The notes beneath the pieces were generated by a model. The model made no database searches and was not told the origin of the DNA. It saw only the letters and a list, made by a program, of their open reading frames with translations. A stretch of DNA of 6,794 nt, from the NCBI GenBank assembly GCA_016710435.1, contig JADJVV010000031.1, forward strand, positions 1 to 6,794. Reading direction: 5' to 3'. Both the position numbers and the translations under genes were made by a program. Source of the DNA: Hyphomicrobiales bacterium. Lineage in GTDB: Bacteria > Pseudomonadota > Alphaproteobacteria > Rhizobiales > Aestuariivirgaceae. The stretch's first letter is position 1. Each line of letters starts with the position of its first letter. Positions 1-5,719 of this stretch are shown piece after piece.

Positions 1-73
1 CTTTTTACCCCAAACCCCACACCCCAAACCCCAAACACCAAACCCAAAACCAAACCCCAAACCCCAACACCCC
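1..73 (-). repeat. Telomere-like C-rich tract in unit L1
   Basis: This is a run of CCCC separated by AAA, A or ACA, the complement of a degenerate TTTGGGG heptamer mixed with TTTTGGG and TGTGGGG variants. The C-rich strand reads 5' to 3' at the left edge, which is the polarity of a left chromosome end. It is not a perfect repeat of any telomere motif that I know. Confidence 0.8.
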
Positions 74-291
74 GACCCCCAGCCCCGGCACCCCGGCCCC
101 CGCGCGCGCCGCGCCCCCCAGCGCGCCCGGCGCCCCCGCCGCGCCCCCGCGAGTGCGCCGCGCGAGCCGGCGAGCGCGCCCTGAGTGCGAGTGCGAGGAG
201 CCGGAGCTGCGCGAGAGATCGCATTCCCTCGCGCCAATCTTGCTCAGGGCTTGCTTCCTGGCCCAGCTCCGCACATTCAGCACTGGCTTGG
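1..291 (-). repeat. Satellite unit L1 (left array, complete copy)
   Basis: This is a complete 291-bp unit; the next copy starts at 292 with the same CTTTTTACCCC. The unit has three parts: a C/A-rich telomere-like tract (1-73), a very CpG-rich block (about 74-200), and a less biased conserved segment (about 200-291) ending CACTGGCTTGG. The same unit appears in inverted orientation four times at the right side of the window. No gene is supported; proline/arginine-rich open frames here only reflect GC bias. The window starts exactly at a unit edge, so the array probably continues to the left. Confidence 0.93.
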
Positions 292-364
292 CTTTTTACC
301 CCAAACCCCACACCCCAAACCCCAAACACCAAACCCAAAACCAAACCCCAAACCCCATAACCCC
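292..364 (-). repeat. Telomere-like C-rich tract in unit L2
   Basis: This tract has the same order of CCCC blocks as the first (1-73) and is nearly identical to it, differing only at the last spacer (ATAA instead of AACA). The conserved order of irregular spacers shows that the tract is copied as part of the satellite unit. It was therefore not freshly added by telomerase. Confidence 0.8.
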
Positions 365-473
365 GACCCCCAGCCCCGGCACCCCGGCCCCCGCGCGCGC
401 CGCGCCCCCCAGCGCGCCCGGCGCCCCCCGCCGCGCCCCCGCGAGTGCGCCGCGCGAGCCGGCGAGCGCGCCC
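292..473 (-). repeat. Satellite unit L2 (left array, partial copy at the junction)
   Basis: This copy matches L1 from its first base up to GAGCGCGCCC, then departs at 474, where L1 continues TGAGTG and this copy continues AGGGCG. It differs from L1 by a CCCATAACC versus CCCAACACC variant in the telomere-like tract and by one extra C in the CpG block. It marks the inner edge of the left array. It ends about 180 bp into the unit, whereas the right array enters unique DNA about 109 bp into the unit. Confidence 0.92.
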
Positions 474-803
474 AGGGCGATTATTTACCTCCCTTCTTTC
501 TTGCTTGTGAGTGCTATTTTGATTGTTCTCTACCACAAGCTCTTTTCTTTGCATTTTGGAGCGCTCTAGCCTGCTTCTGAAATGCGTTTTTCATTCGGCC
601 AACGCCATTATATCATTTTTGTTTTCCCGCACTTTTTGCTTCAAATTTGCACGCACCCCAATCTGCCAATGGCGCCGAGAGTTTCACTTTTTATAACCAA
701 CTTAATCAATTTTCGCCGTTCGCGGTCACTGCCTCCTGCCACAGCCCAGATTCGAGCGCCATTCGACTCAGAATCGAAAACCCCCCTTAACAATCCCCCC
801 AAA

Positions 804-821
804 CGCCGACTGCAGTCGGCG
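804..821. repeat. Perfect 18-bp palindrome
   Basis: The half-site CGCCGACTG is followed directly by its reverse complement. The centre contains GACTGCAGTC. The core GACTGCA recurs in the two repeats upstream of ORF2 (3452 and 3569), which suggests a shared binding site. A 5-bp stem with 3-nt loop (GAGCT-GCA-AGCTC) follows at about 826-838. Confidence 0.85.
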
Positions 822-841
822 CGCTCGAGCTGCAAGCTCTC

Positions 842-875
842 GCAAAAACACTTCAATACTATTTCGTGTTTTTGC
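842..875. repeat. Inverted repeat, 10-bp arms, 14-nt loop
   Basis: The arms are GCAAAAACAC (842-851) and GTGTTTTTGC (866-875), perfectly complementary. The loop is AT-rich. The right arm contains a T run, so a cruciform or a transcribed hairpin are both possible. Function is unknown. Confidence 0.75.
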
Positions 876-990
876 TCTTCTCTCTTCTGCTTTGGCAATG
901 CTCTTATGGGCTCTGTTCTGCTGTTTTGAATTTGCCTGGTAGCTCACACTCTCAGAGAGATGCTCTGAGCTCAGCAGAGAGAAGAGAGAG

Positions 991-1027
991 AAGGGAAATA
1001 TTGGGTAATTTACCCAATATTTCCCTT
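991..1027. repeat. Near-perfect 37-bp palindrome (18-bp arms, 1-nt centre)
   Basis: The left arm runs AAGGGAAATATTGGGTAA (991-1008), with a single T at 1009 and the exact reverse complement at 1010-1027. It is the strongest inverted repeat outside the satellite arrays. It is flanked by a GA-rich tract on the left and a CT-rich tract on the right, so the two sides continue loosely complementary. Such a structure could extrude a cruciform or bind a dimeric initiator. It is not a typical terminator, as it lies 5' of all genes. Confidence 0.88.
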
Positions 1028-1263
1028 TCGGCTCCACTCCATTCCTTTTCTTTTCTCTTTTTCTGCCCTTGCTCTTTGCTTTGCACGAGCGGCTGGTTCA
1101 GTCTTGCTTTGGTGGCATCTTCGTCCTTTGGCGTCCTCGCATTTTCGCTTGTGCAAGCCATTCGAAGTCTTTTCTCATGCAACGCGGCTGCATCTCTTGT
1201 GCTCACTTGCTCGCGCAGGATCAGCATGACAGAGCGGATGTCGCGTGCCTTTTGTTCTCATCT

Positions 1264-1277
1264 TGCAGTGCACTGCA
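1264..1277. repeat. Perfect 14-bp palindrome
   Basis: TGCAGTGCACTGCA is its own reverse complement. It is one of the cluster of palindromes upstream of ORF1, about 130-140 bp before the first ATG of that gene. Confidence 0.8.
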
Positions 1278-1310
1278 TTTTCGTCTTTTTGCGGCTGAGA
1301 GAGCAGAGCC

Positions 1311-1334
1311 TTCGGGCAACTCGGATTGCCCGAA
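1311..1334. repeat. Hairpin, 9-bp arms, 6-nt loop
   Basis: The arms are TTCGGGCAA (1311-1319) and TTGCCCGAA (1326-1334), perfectly complementary, with a loop of CTCGGA. It lies just upstream of the CCAAT and TATA-like sequences before ORF1, so an operator or cruciform role is possible. Confidence 0.8.
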
Positions 1335-1339
1335 ATCAG

Positions 1340-1404
1340 CCAATAGAATCGCGTACTTTGATGCATCAGCTATATTTGAATTTCGCTAGCGTAATTTAAA
1401 TTTC
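1340..1404 (+). promoter_or_regulatory. Probable promoter of ORF1
   Basis: A CCAAT box (1340-1344) and TATATTT (1371-1377) lie about 60 and 34 bp before the ATG at 1405. The last 15 bp before that ATG are AT-rich (AATTTAAATT palindrome at 1393-1402). A 10-bp palindrome TGATGCATCA (1359-1368) and an 8-bp palindrome CGCTAGCG (1384-1391) lie in the same stretch. The box differs from the TTTTATAAA that abuts ORF2 and ORF3. Motif evidence only; these short words also occur by chance. Confidence 0.4.
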
Positions 1405-3408
1405 ATGAACTTTCTGCCAAAAAGCTGCGCTAGCGCTATAGCGCTAGCGAGACATTCTCAAAAGTACATGTTCGAGTATGCCAATTCACATGTCGATATT
1501 CCGGCAATTCGCTCTTCTTTCGAGTGCCACTCGTTCATTTCGCTCCATCTCACTCCACCGCCGGATCAAGCCATGACTGTGTGCAGCTTCCTGCTCAACG
1601 TGGTCGGCAAGCTGGTGCTGGCGGAGGGCCAGCAGTTCAAGAAGTGGGACATGACCGTCTTCTACGACCAGCTGTCGTACAAAGGCGCCAGTGGCAACGG
1701 CTCGCAGAAGTGCGTGTTGGTGTGGCAGCTGACCAAGCTGTGCGCCAGAGCGCTGTTCCAGTCGCAGCAGCAGAAGCACGACTCGGGACTCGTGCTCTTC
1801 ACCTCCGCCCTGTTCGATGGCCCGGAACTCTACTTCACGATCGCGACCGAGCAGCCGCTGCCCAACTGCGGCGACAGCCAAGCGCTGACAAAGGCCTTCG
1901 TCACGTATCTGCTGAAAGCTGGCGCAGAGGCGGGAATCGCAGCGGAGACGCTCAGCCAGGTCAAGCCGCTGCTGCAGAAGACCTTCCGCGTCTCTCCTCA
2001 CGACGACTCGGCCTTCGCAGCTGTTGTGCATCGGCTGAAGTACAGCAAGACTTGCTACAAGGGCGACTCAGAGTATTTCCGGCAGCTCTTCAACGGCCAG
2101 TCGCAAAAGCCAGATGACAAGTCCGCGTCGATGCGCGCCTCGCAGTCGAAGAGCGTGGAGAAGTCGCAATGGAAGTTGCCAGGCGACACTAGCGTGAACA
2201 AACTGAATGACACCTTCGAGGAGAGCTCCGAGCACTCGCAGCACGAGGTGAGAGAGGAAAGCAAGGAAGACTCCGATCCGCTGCAAGGCTTTCGCAAGCC
2301 GCCCACCTCTGCTCCTGGCAAGCTCACCCTCGCTCTCGCACCCAGCGCGGGAGCCAGCGAACAGGAGAAGTCTCCGGCCGAGCAGCTGCGAGACTACTTC
2401 GACAGCAAGCCGTGTCTGCGCCACTTCTTCAGCAAGTTCAAGCTGAGCCTCGACAGGCTGCAGGAAGACCCGCTGATGGAGCTGCAGCTGTTCGCGATGG
2501 CGCGGCTGCTGAGCGACAAGGAGAAGGCGATCATCGAGACCGCCCTCGCGTCTTCGGTGATGGCGGAGCCGCAGAGAGAGAACGAGGACATCGTGAAGGA
2601 CTTCGTCGAGCGCTTCGCCGGCAACGCGGCCAACTTCAGCGACAAGGACTTCGCGAAGAAGTACGCGATGCTGGAGCTGGTGTTCGAGAAGCTGATCCAC
2701 AAGCGCTGGTTCCTCGAGATCCTCGAGTTCTGCGCCCACGAGCTGCTCAAGAAGAACTCTGTCAAGGCGCACTCGGTGGCGAACAAGAGCCTGGTGCTGA
2801 CGGGCGAGTCGGGCGTGGGCAAGTCCAGCTTCGTGTCCGTCCTGCTCAAGCCGCTCTTCGGCACGGCCAACATCGAGCTGGACCAGCAGTTCCAGCCGCT
2901 CGCCACCACCAGCGAGCTGGTGCAGATCCTGTGCTCGCCCGACAACGCGAAGGTCAGGACGCTGTACCGCATGACGCTGATCCCGAACGGCGAGGAGCAG
3001 ATCCAGATCAAGTACCGCGACTCGCCGCTGACGCTGAAGTACAAGTCGATGGTGATCCTGAGCAACCACTCGCCCGACAAGATCCGCGAGCTGATGGAGC
3101 CCGAGTACCACGCGCGCTTCTTCCGCAGGCTCTACCTGGCCGACATCGCGCAAGACCGCGAGCTGCTGGAGTACCTGTACACGCCGGTCAACGACCTGGA
3201 CATTCCCAACGAGCTGCGGCTCTTTCACTTCTGGAAGCACGTGCTGAGGGTGCGAGTGCGCCACGACAATTCGGTGGACCCGGCTGTCCGGGAGGCGAAG
3301 CTGGAGAAGCGGTCGACGGAGGAGTTCCTTGCCAGCGAAGAGATGAAAGGCAAGTACAACAGCTACGTGGAGAAGGTCACGAAGAGATACGCACAGAAAC
3401 CTAACTAA
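1405..3408 (+). CDS. SF3 helicase-like P-loop ATPase (Rep/NS1-like core)
   Basis: The 667-residue product has a C-terminal ATPase core. The Walker A motif GESGVGKSS lies at residues 467-475. IQIKYRDSPLTLK (about 533-545) resembles the B' loop of SF3 helicases, and KSMVILSNHSP (547-557) matches SF3 motif C, which ends in Asn (N554). Arg-rich HARFFRR (569-575) could hold an arginine finger. A canonical acidic Walker B is not visible. Helical segments precede the core (about 330-455). Residues about 233-330 are a Ser/Glu-rich, probably disordered linker. The N-terminal part (57-230) has no motif that I recognise; I see no HUH nickase. SF3 proteins are hexameric replication helicases of small DNA replicons, so a replication role is inferred. 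The start is uncertain: 1405 has AT-rich upstream DNA, but 1405-1572 is compositionally unlike the rest and contains a 22-bp palindrome, so Met22 (1468) or Met57 (1573) may be used. Confidence 0.75.
   Translation: MNFLPKSCASAIALARHSQKYMFEYANSHVDIPAIRSSFECHSFISLHLTPPPDQAMTVCSFLLNVVGKLVLAEGQQFKKWDMTVFYDQLSYKGASGNGSQKCVLVWQLTKLCARALFQSQQQKHDSGLVLFTSALFDGPELYFTIATEQPLPNCGDSQALTKAFVTYLLKAGAEAGIAAETLSQVKPLLQKTFRVSPHDDSAFAAVVHRLKYSKTCYKGDSEYFRQLFNGQSQKPDDKSASMRASQSKSVEKSQWKLPGDTSVNKLNDTFEESSEHSQHEVREESKEDSDPLQGFRKPPTSAPGKLTLALAPSAGASEQEKSPAEQLRDYFDSKPCLRHFFSKFKLSLDRLQEDPLMELQLFAMARLLSDKEKAIIETALASSVMAEPQRENEDIVKDFVERFAGNAANFSDKDFAKKYAMLELVFEKLIHKRWFLEILEFCAHELLKKNSVKAHSVANKSLVLTGESGVGKSSFVSVLLKPLFGTANIELDQQFQPLATTSELVQILCSPDNAKVRTLYRMTLIPNGEEQIQIKYRDSPLTLKYKSMVILSNHSPDKIRELMEPEYHARFFRRLYLADIAQDRELLEYLYTPVNDLDIPNELRLFHFWKHVLRVRVRHDNSVDPAVREAKLEKRSTEEFLASEEMKGKYNSYVEKVTKRYAQKPN
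1428..1449. repeat. Perfect 22-bp palindrome with two CGCTAGCG sites
   Basis: The half-site is CGCTAGCGCTA, followed directly by its reverse complement. It contains CGCTAGCG twice (1428-1435 and 1442-1449), and a third copy lies upstream at 1384-1391. The palindrome falls within the first codons of ORF1 if translation starts at 1405. This is odd for coding DNA and is one reason to consider the later starts at 1468 or 1573. Confidence 0.88.
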
Positions 3409-3421
3409 CCTTTTCTGATTT
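3402..3421 (+). terminator. Stop-overlapping 3'-end motif of ORF1
   Basis: TAACTAAC (3402-3409) spans the TAA stop (3406-3408) and is followed 5 bp later by CTGATTT (3415-3421). The same pair, TAACTAAC then CTGATTT, occurs at the end of ORF2 with nearly the same spacing. It is probably a 3'-processing or polyadenylation signal, by analogy with protists in which the signal overlaps the stop codon; this is inference. Confidence 0.45.
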
Positions 3422-3451
3422 GATTCATTCTTTTGAGTTCTTTGCAAGCGG

Positions 3452-3582
3452 TTTGCAGACTGCAAAACATCTGCAGGCTGGAAAGCGGAGGGCGGCCGTT
3501 TTCTCTTTTGGCAGTTGCGACTTTCCATACAAAACGCCGTCTCTCCGCTTTCGCAGTCCGGAATCCCTTTTGCAGACTGCAA
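3452..3582. repeat. Pair of direct repeats TTTGCAGACTGCAA
   Basis: Identical 14-mers lie at 3452-3465 and 3569-3582, 117 bp apart. Each is almost self-complementary (TTGCAG-A-CTGCAA). The core GACTGCA also lies inside the 18-bp palindrome at 804-821. A dimeric DNA-binding protein site is plausible. Confidence 0.7.
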
Positions 3583-3593
3583 CTCTTTCCGCC

Positions 3594-3614
3594 AACGCGG
3601 CTTAACTCCGCGTT
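3594..3614. repeat. Hairpin just upstream of the ORF2 TATA-like box
   Basis: The arms are AACGCGG (3594-3600) and CCGCGTT (3608-3614), perfectly complementary around a 7-nt loop. It ends 5 bp before the TTTTATAAA box. It may be an operator for ORF2. Confidence 0.6.
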
Positions 3615-3619
3615 CGCGC

Positions 3620-3628
3620 TTTTATAAA
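3620..3628 (+). promoter_or_regulatory. TATA-like box abutting the ORF2 start
   Basis: TTTTATAAA ends 2 bp before the ATG at 3631. The identical 9-mer abuts the start of ORF3. Such close spacing implies a 5' leader of only a few nucleotides, or an initiator-type element rather than a classical TATA box at -30. Confidence 0.55.
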
Positions 3629-3630
3629 CG

Positions 3631-4300
3631 ATGGAACAGAAGAAGACCATGGAAGTGGAGAAGCCGCAGCCCCACCCGCGAGAGCACCCGCCGGCGCCGC
3701 AGCCCAAGGCAGAGCAGAGCTTCCTGCAGAAGCGCGACCACGACGTGCTGCAGCAGCTGCAGGGCGCGCTGGACATCAGCCAGATCAAGGCCGTGCTCAA
3801 GAGCCCCGTCCACTTCTCCTTCATCTTCGGCTTCGAGCGTTGTCTTACCAGTCAAGTACCACCTGCCGCCCAAGTTCTACATCACGTGGCCCTTCATGCT
3901 GCAGGTGCTGCGCGGCGAGAAGAAGCTGCTGCGCAGCAAGGACGTGCGCTTCGCCGGCGCGCTGCCGAAGCTGTCGCAGCTGCAGATCAAGAAGATCTGG
4001 CCGGCCGTGCTGCAAGACAGGGAGCTGCTGGCGTACATGCCCGACGTGGACGCCGAGCGCCTGCCGCCGCGCAACTTCTTCTTCCAGATCCTCTCCACGG
4101 TGCGGCCGGACATGTTCAACAAGCTGCTGTCCGAGACCGAGAGCGAGCGCAAGAAGAAGAAGGTGGAGCGCAACGAGATCGTGAAGGTGCTGCCCGAGAT
4201 CTGGAAGGAGCTGGACGGCATCCGCCTGGAGAAGACCTTCGTGAGCAACCCGGCCTCGCGGCGCATCGTGAAGGTGTCGAAGAAGCGGCTCACGCAGTAA
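3631..4300 (+). CDS. Unrecognised basic protein, frame-corrected by a putative 13-nt intron
   Basis: The gene opens at 3631 (MEQKKTMEVEK) next to a TTTTATAAA box. The reading frame must change by +1 near 3840: before it the frame gives HFSFIFGFE, after it the coding frame is KYHLPPKFYITWPF and runs to TAA at 4298-4300. Removing GTTGTCTTACCAG (3839-3851) joins both parts as FGFELKYHLPPKFYITW and gives 218 residues. Nearly every codon on both sides ends in G or C, while the removed bases do not, which supports an intron over a simple error. The N-terminus (10-27) is Pro/Gln-rich. The rest is mostly helical, with a Lys cluster at 170-173 (ERKKKKVERNE) and a basic C-terminus (SRRIVKVSKKRLTQ), suggesting nucleic-acid binding or nuclear entry. 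I do not recognise the family. ORF3 starts 24 bp downstream. A one-base indel (pseudogene or sequencing error) or programmed frameshift are alternatives. Confidence 0.7.
3839..3851 (+). other. Candidate ultra-short (13-nt) GT-AG intron
   Basis: GTTGTCTTACCAG starts with GT, ends with AG and contains CTTAC, which resembles a CTNAC branch site. Its length (3n+1) is exactly what is needed to connect the two halves of ORF2. It is AT-richer than the very GC-rich flanks. A 10-nt alternative (3842-3851) and a 49-nt one (3808-3856) also restore the frame. The longer one would remove codons with strong coding character (VHFSFIFGFE), so it is less likely. Introns this short would be extreme; heterotrich ciliates have 15-16 nt introns. 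Confidence 0.42.
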
Positions 4301-4319
4301 CTAACTTGTCCCCTGATTT
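4298..4319 (+). terminator. Stop-overlapping 3'-end motif of ORF2
   Basis: TAACTAAC (4298-4305) begins with the TAA stop and is followed by CTGATTT (4313-4319), the same two words as at the end of ORF1. The CTGATTT runs directly into the start-side box of ORF3, so the signals that end one gene and begin the next are fused within 24 bp. Confidence 0.45.
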
Positions 4320-4325
4320 TATAAA
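4317..4325 (+). promoter_or_regulatory. TATA-like box overlapping the ORF3 start
   Basis: TTTTATAAA is identical to the box before ORF2, and its last A is the A of the ATG at 4325. Transcription from here would give a nearly leaderless mRNA. Alternatively ORF2 and ORF3 share a transcript and the box has another role. Confidence 0.5.
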
Positions 4326-5719
4326 TGGAGCAGATGAGGCGCAGCGACAGCGAGTCGGTGGACGGGAGCCGGAACCTGGTGGGCGTGGTGCTGGCAGACA
4401 AGAGCGGGTACAAGGCCAACCGGCGCGTGACAGTCAAGCCCAAGTTCACGCCAGCCGAGCACTTCGTGGCCGGCCGCTCCTCCGAGCGCCGGCTGCCCTT
4501 CTTCTCCTCGTACTTCGTGGACCTGAGCCAGGACAAGGAGCAGCTGGAGTTCTTCCGCGTGAACTTCAACTACAAGAGCGTGATGAAGGTCAAGCAGCTG
4601 CTGAAGCACCACTTCGGCAGCCGGTTCAACGCGGAGTGGCTGAAGAAGGACTACGACATGTTCAGCAGGTCGATCCGCGTCGAGCTGGAGAAGAGACGCA
4701 GAGAGCGCGAGCAGAGCGGGCTCGCGAAGCGGATCGCCTTCTTCGAACGCAGCTTCCAAGACCCCTCCACGCACTTGCATGCCAGCCAGAGGCACCTGAC
4801 TCGCACAGAGCGGAGGCACTGGACGTGGGTGCGTCGGCAGAGAGACATGCAGGGAGTGCTCGCCGACTTCCACGCGCTCTCTCCGTGGGACTTCCTGCTG
4901 CAGAACTGGAAGCCGGTCGTGTTCCTCTTCGAGAGCGACTACTGCGAGCTGCCCGTGCACAAGCAGCTGGCGGCGCTGACGGAGGCGATCCCGGAGTTCG
5001 CAGCCATCTCCAAGACCACCTACCGCAGATTCCTGAAGAAGGTGCTGCACATCCGCTACGGCACGGCCAAGGTCGCGCACGCCAACTGCGACAGCGCCGA
5101 GCGCAAGGAAGAGCGGCGGATCGCCACCGTCGCCCTGCTGCACGCGCTGTCGGCGCACGCGCACGTGTTCTTCTTCGACGAGACGACGGTGGCGGAGAGC
5201 TCGTTCCGGTGCAAGGTGTGGAAGAAGATCGGCAAGCCGAACACGCACCTGGAGCGCAAGATCGTGTTCGGCACCTTCAAGCTGCTGCTGCTCGTCTCCG
5301 CTCGGGAGATCGTGAACTACTGGGTCGTGGCACGCTCCAGCTCCGAGGTGATCTGCGCCTTCCTCGACGAGAGCGTGGAGCTGATCCGCAGCGAGTACAA
5401 GGCCGCGCCGCTGCTGGTGTTCCTGGACAACGCGAAGATGCACAAGACGCTGCTGATGCAGCAGTTCAGCGAGCAGAGGGAGGTGCACCTGCTGTTCAAC
5501 GCGGCGAACTCGAGCAAGAGCATGCCGGCGGAGTACATCTTCGAGAAGGTGAAGCGGGAGTTCCGCAGGCGAGTGTCGAAGAGGCCGAGAGAGAACGTGT
5601 CGAAGACACTGTGGGAAGAGTGCGGAAAGCTGGGCGACATTGATGCAAGGCATGCGTATGAGAGAGCGAAGATCTGGATGAGGAAGGCGATCGAACGAGA
5701 AAGCTTCTGGATTAAATAA
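4325..5719 (+). CDS. Tc1/mariner/IS630-type DD34E transposase
   Basis: The 464-residue product has the three catalytic blocks of the DDE family. VFFFDETTV carries D285, LLVFLDNAKMHKT carries D368, and PAEYIFEKVKREFRR carries E403. The D368-E403 spacing (34 residues between) is the Tc1 value, and the pattern E-x2-aromatic-x3-K matches the family's IE..W...K block. VWKKIGKP after the first D corresponds to the conserved W...G segment. Upstream, residues 212-245 (HKQLAALTEA ... ISKTTYRRFLKKVLHIRY) resemble the second helix-turn-helix of Tc1-type transposases. The first ~200 residues are basic and helical and longer than in Tc1 (343 residues in all); they may hold the end-binding domain. All three catalytic residues are present and the frame is intact, so it may be active. 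Such enzymes cut and join DNA ends, usually at TA. It follows ORF2 by 24 bp and precedes the right array. Confidence 0.9.
   Translation: MEQMRRSDSESVDGSRNLVGVVLADKSGYKANRRVTVKPKFTPAEHFVAGRSSERRLPFFSSYFVDLSQDKEQLEFFRVNFNYKSVMKVKQLLKHHFGSRFNAEWLKKDYDMFSRSIRVELEKRRREREQSGLAKRIAFFERSFQDPSTHLHASQRHLTRTERRHWTWVRRQRDMQGVLADFHALSPWDFLLQNWKPVVFLFESDYCELPVHKQLAALTEAIPEFAAISKTTYRRFLKKVLHIRYGTAKVAHANCDSAERKEERRIATVALLHALSAHAHVFFFDETTVAESSFRCKVWKKIGKPNTHLERKIVFGTFKLLLLVSAREIVNYWVVARSSSEVICAFLDESVELIRSEYKAAPLLVFLDNAKMHKTLLMQQFSEQREVHLLFNAANSSKSMPAEYIFEKVKREFRRRVSKRPRENVSKTLWEECGKLGDIDARHAYERAKIWMRKAIERESFWIK

Larger units (their letters stand above)
474..1404. other. Gene-free, palindrome-rich leader region
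   Basis: No convincing gene is seen in these ~930 bp on either strand. The open frames present (for example 582-929 and 866-1399 on plus, 952-1227 on minus) have no recognisable domain and lack the strong G/C-ending codon preference of ORF2 and ORF3. The region is AT-richer than the genes and has a purine-rich stretch (about 955-997) mirrored by a pyrimidine-rich stretch (about 1018-1080). It contains at least six perfect or near-perfect inverted repeats, listed separately. A replication origin, a regulatory region or binding sites for the element's own proteins would fit; this is inference. A TTTTTATAA box at 688-696 resembles the start-side boxes of ORF2 and ORF3 but has no good gene behind it. 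Confidence 0.6.
3409..3630 (+). promoter_or_regulatory. ORF1-ORF2 intergenic region with repeated sites
   Basis: These 222 bp contain no gene. They hold two copies of TTTGCAGACTGCAA (3452-3465 and 3569-3582), each a palindrome around a central A. They also hold a 10-bp inverted repeat (GAAAGCGGAG at 3481-3490 against CTCCGCTTTC at 3543-3552), a 7-bp stem hairpin (3594-3614) and a TATA-like box directly before the start of ORF2. This looks like a regulated promoter for ORF2 and perhaps ORF3. Confidence 0.55.

Noticed and set aside
1..473. True telomere or CRISPR-type array
   Set aside because: The G/T tract is degenerate and embedded in a ~290-bp unit with fixed irregularities, so it is satellite, not freshly synthesised telomere. 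The unit length and lack of short repeat-spacer structure exclude CRISPR.
153..580. Proline-rich open frames inside the left array (and their copies in the right array)
   Set aside because: They repeat with the satellite unit, shift frame between copies and have low-complexity Pro/Ala/Arg composition.
866..1399. A 177-residue open frame (plus) and smaller ones in the leader region
   Set aside because: Ser/Leu/Phe/Cys-rich sequence from a pyrimidine-rich strand, no recognisable domain, lacks the codon bias of the real genes, and the frame runs through several palindromes.
1405..2100. HUH endonuclease domain in the N-terminal half of ORF1
   Set aside because: I looked for the His-hydrophobic-His motif and a following catalytic Tyr motif typical of Rep proteins and found no convincing match.
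2068..3582. A 504-residue open frame on the minus strand opposite ORF1
   Set aside because: Leu/Arg/Val/Gln-rich composition is the antisense image of ORF1 codons; no domain is visible, and the plus strand carries clear SF3 motifs.
3808..3856. A 49-nt intron in ORF2 as the explanation for the frame break
   Set aside because: It has GT-AG ends and the right length class, but would remove a stretch whose codons all end in C or G and encode a plausible hydrophobic segment. The 13-nt version is more economical. It is not excluded.
3631..5643. A 670-residue open frame continuing in the first frame of ORF2
   Set aside because: Beyond about 3840 it is Ala/Arg/Gly-rich low-complexity sequence read out of frame across ORF2 and ORF3. 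It stays open only because the DNA is GC-rich and stop codons are rare.
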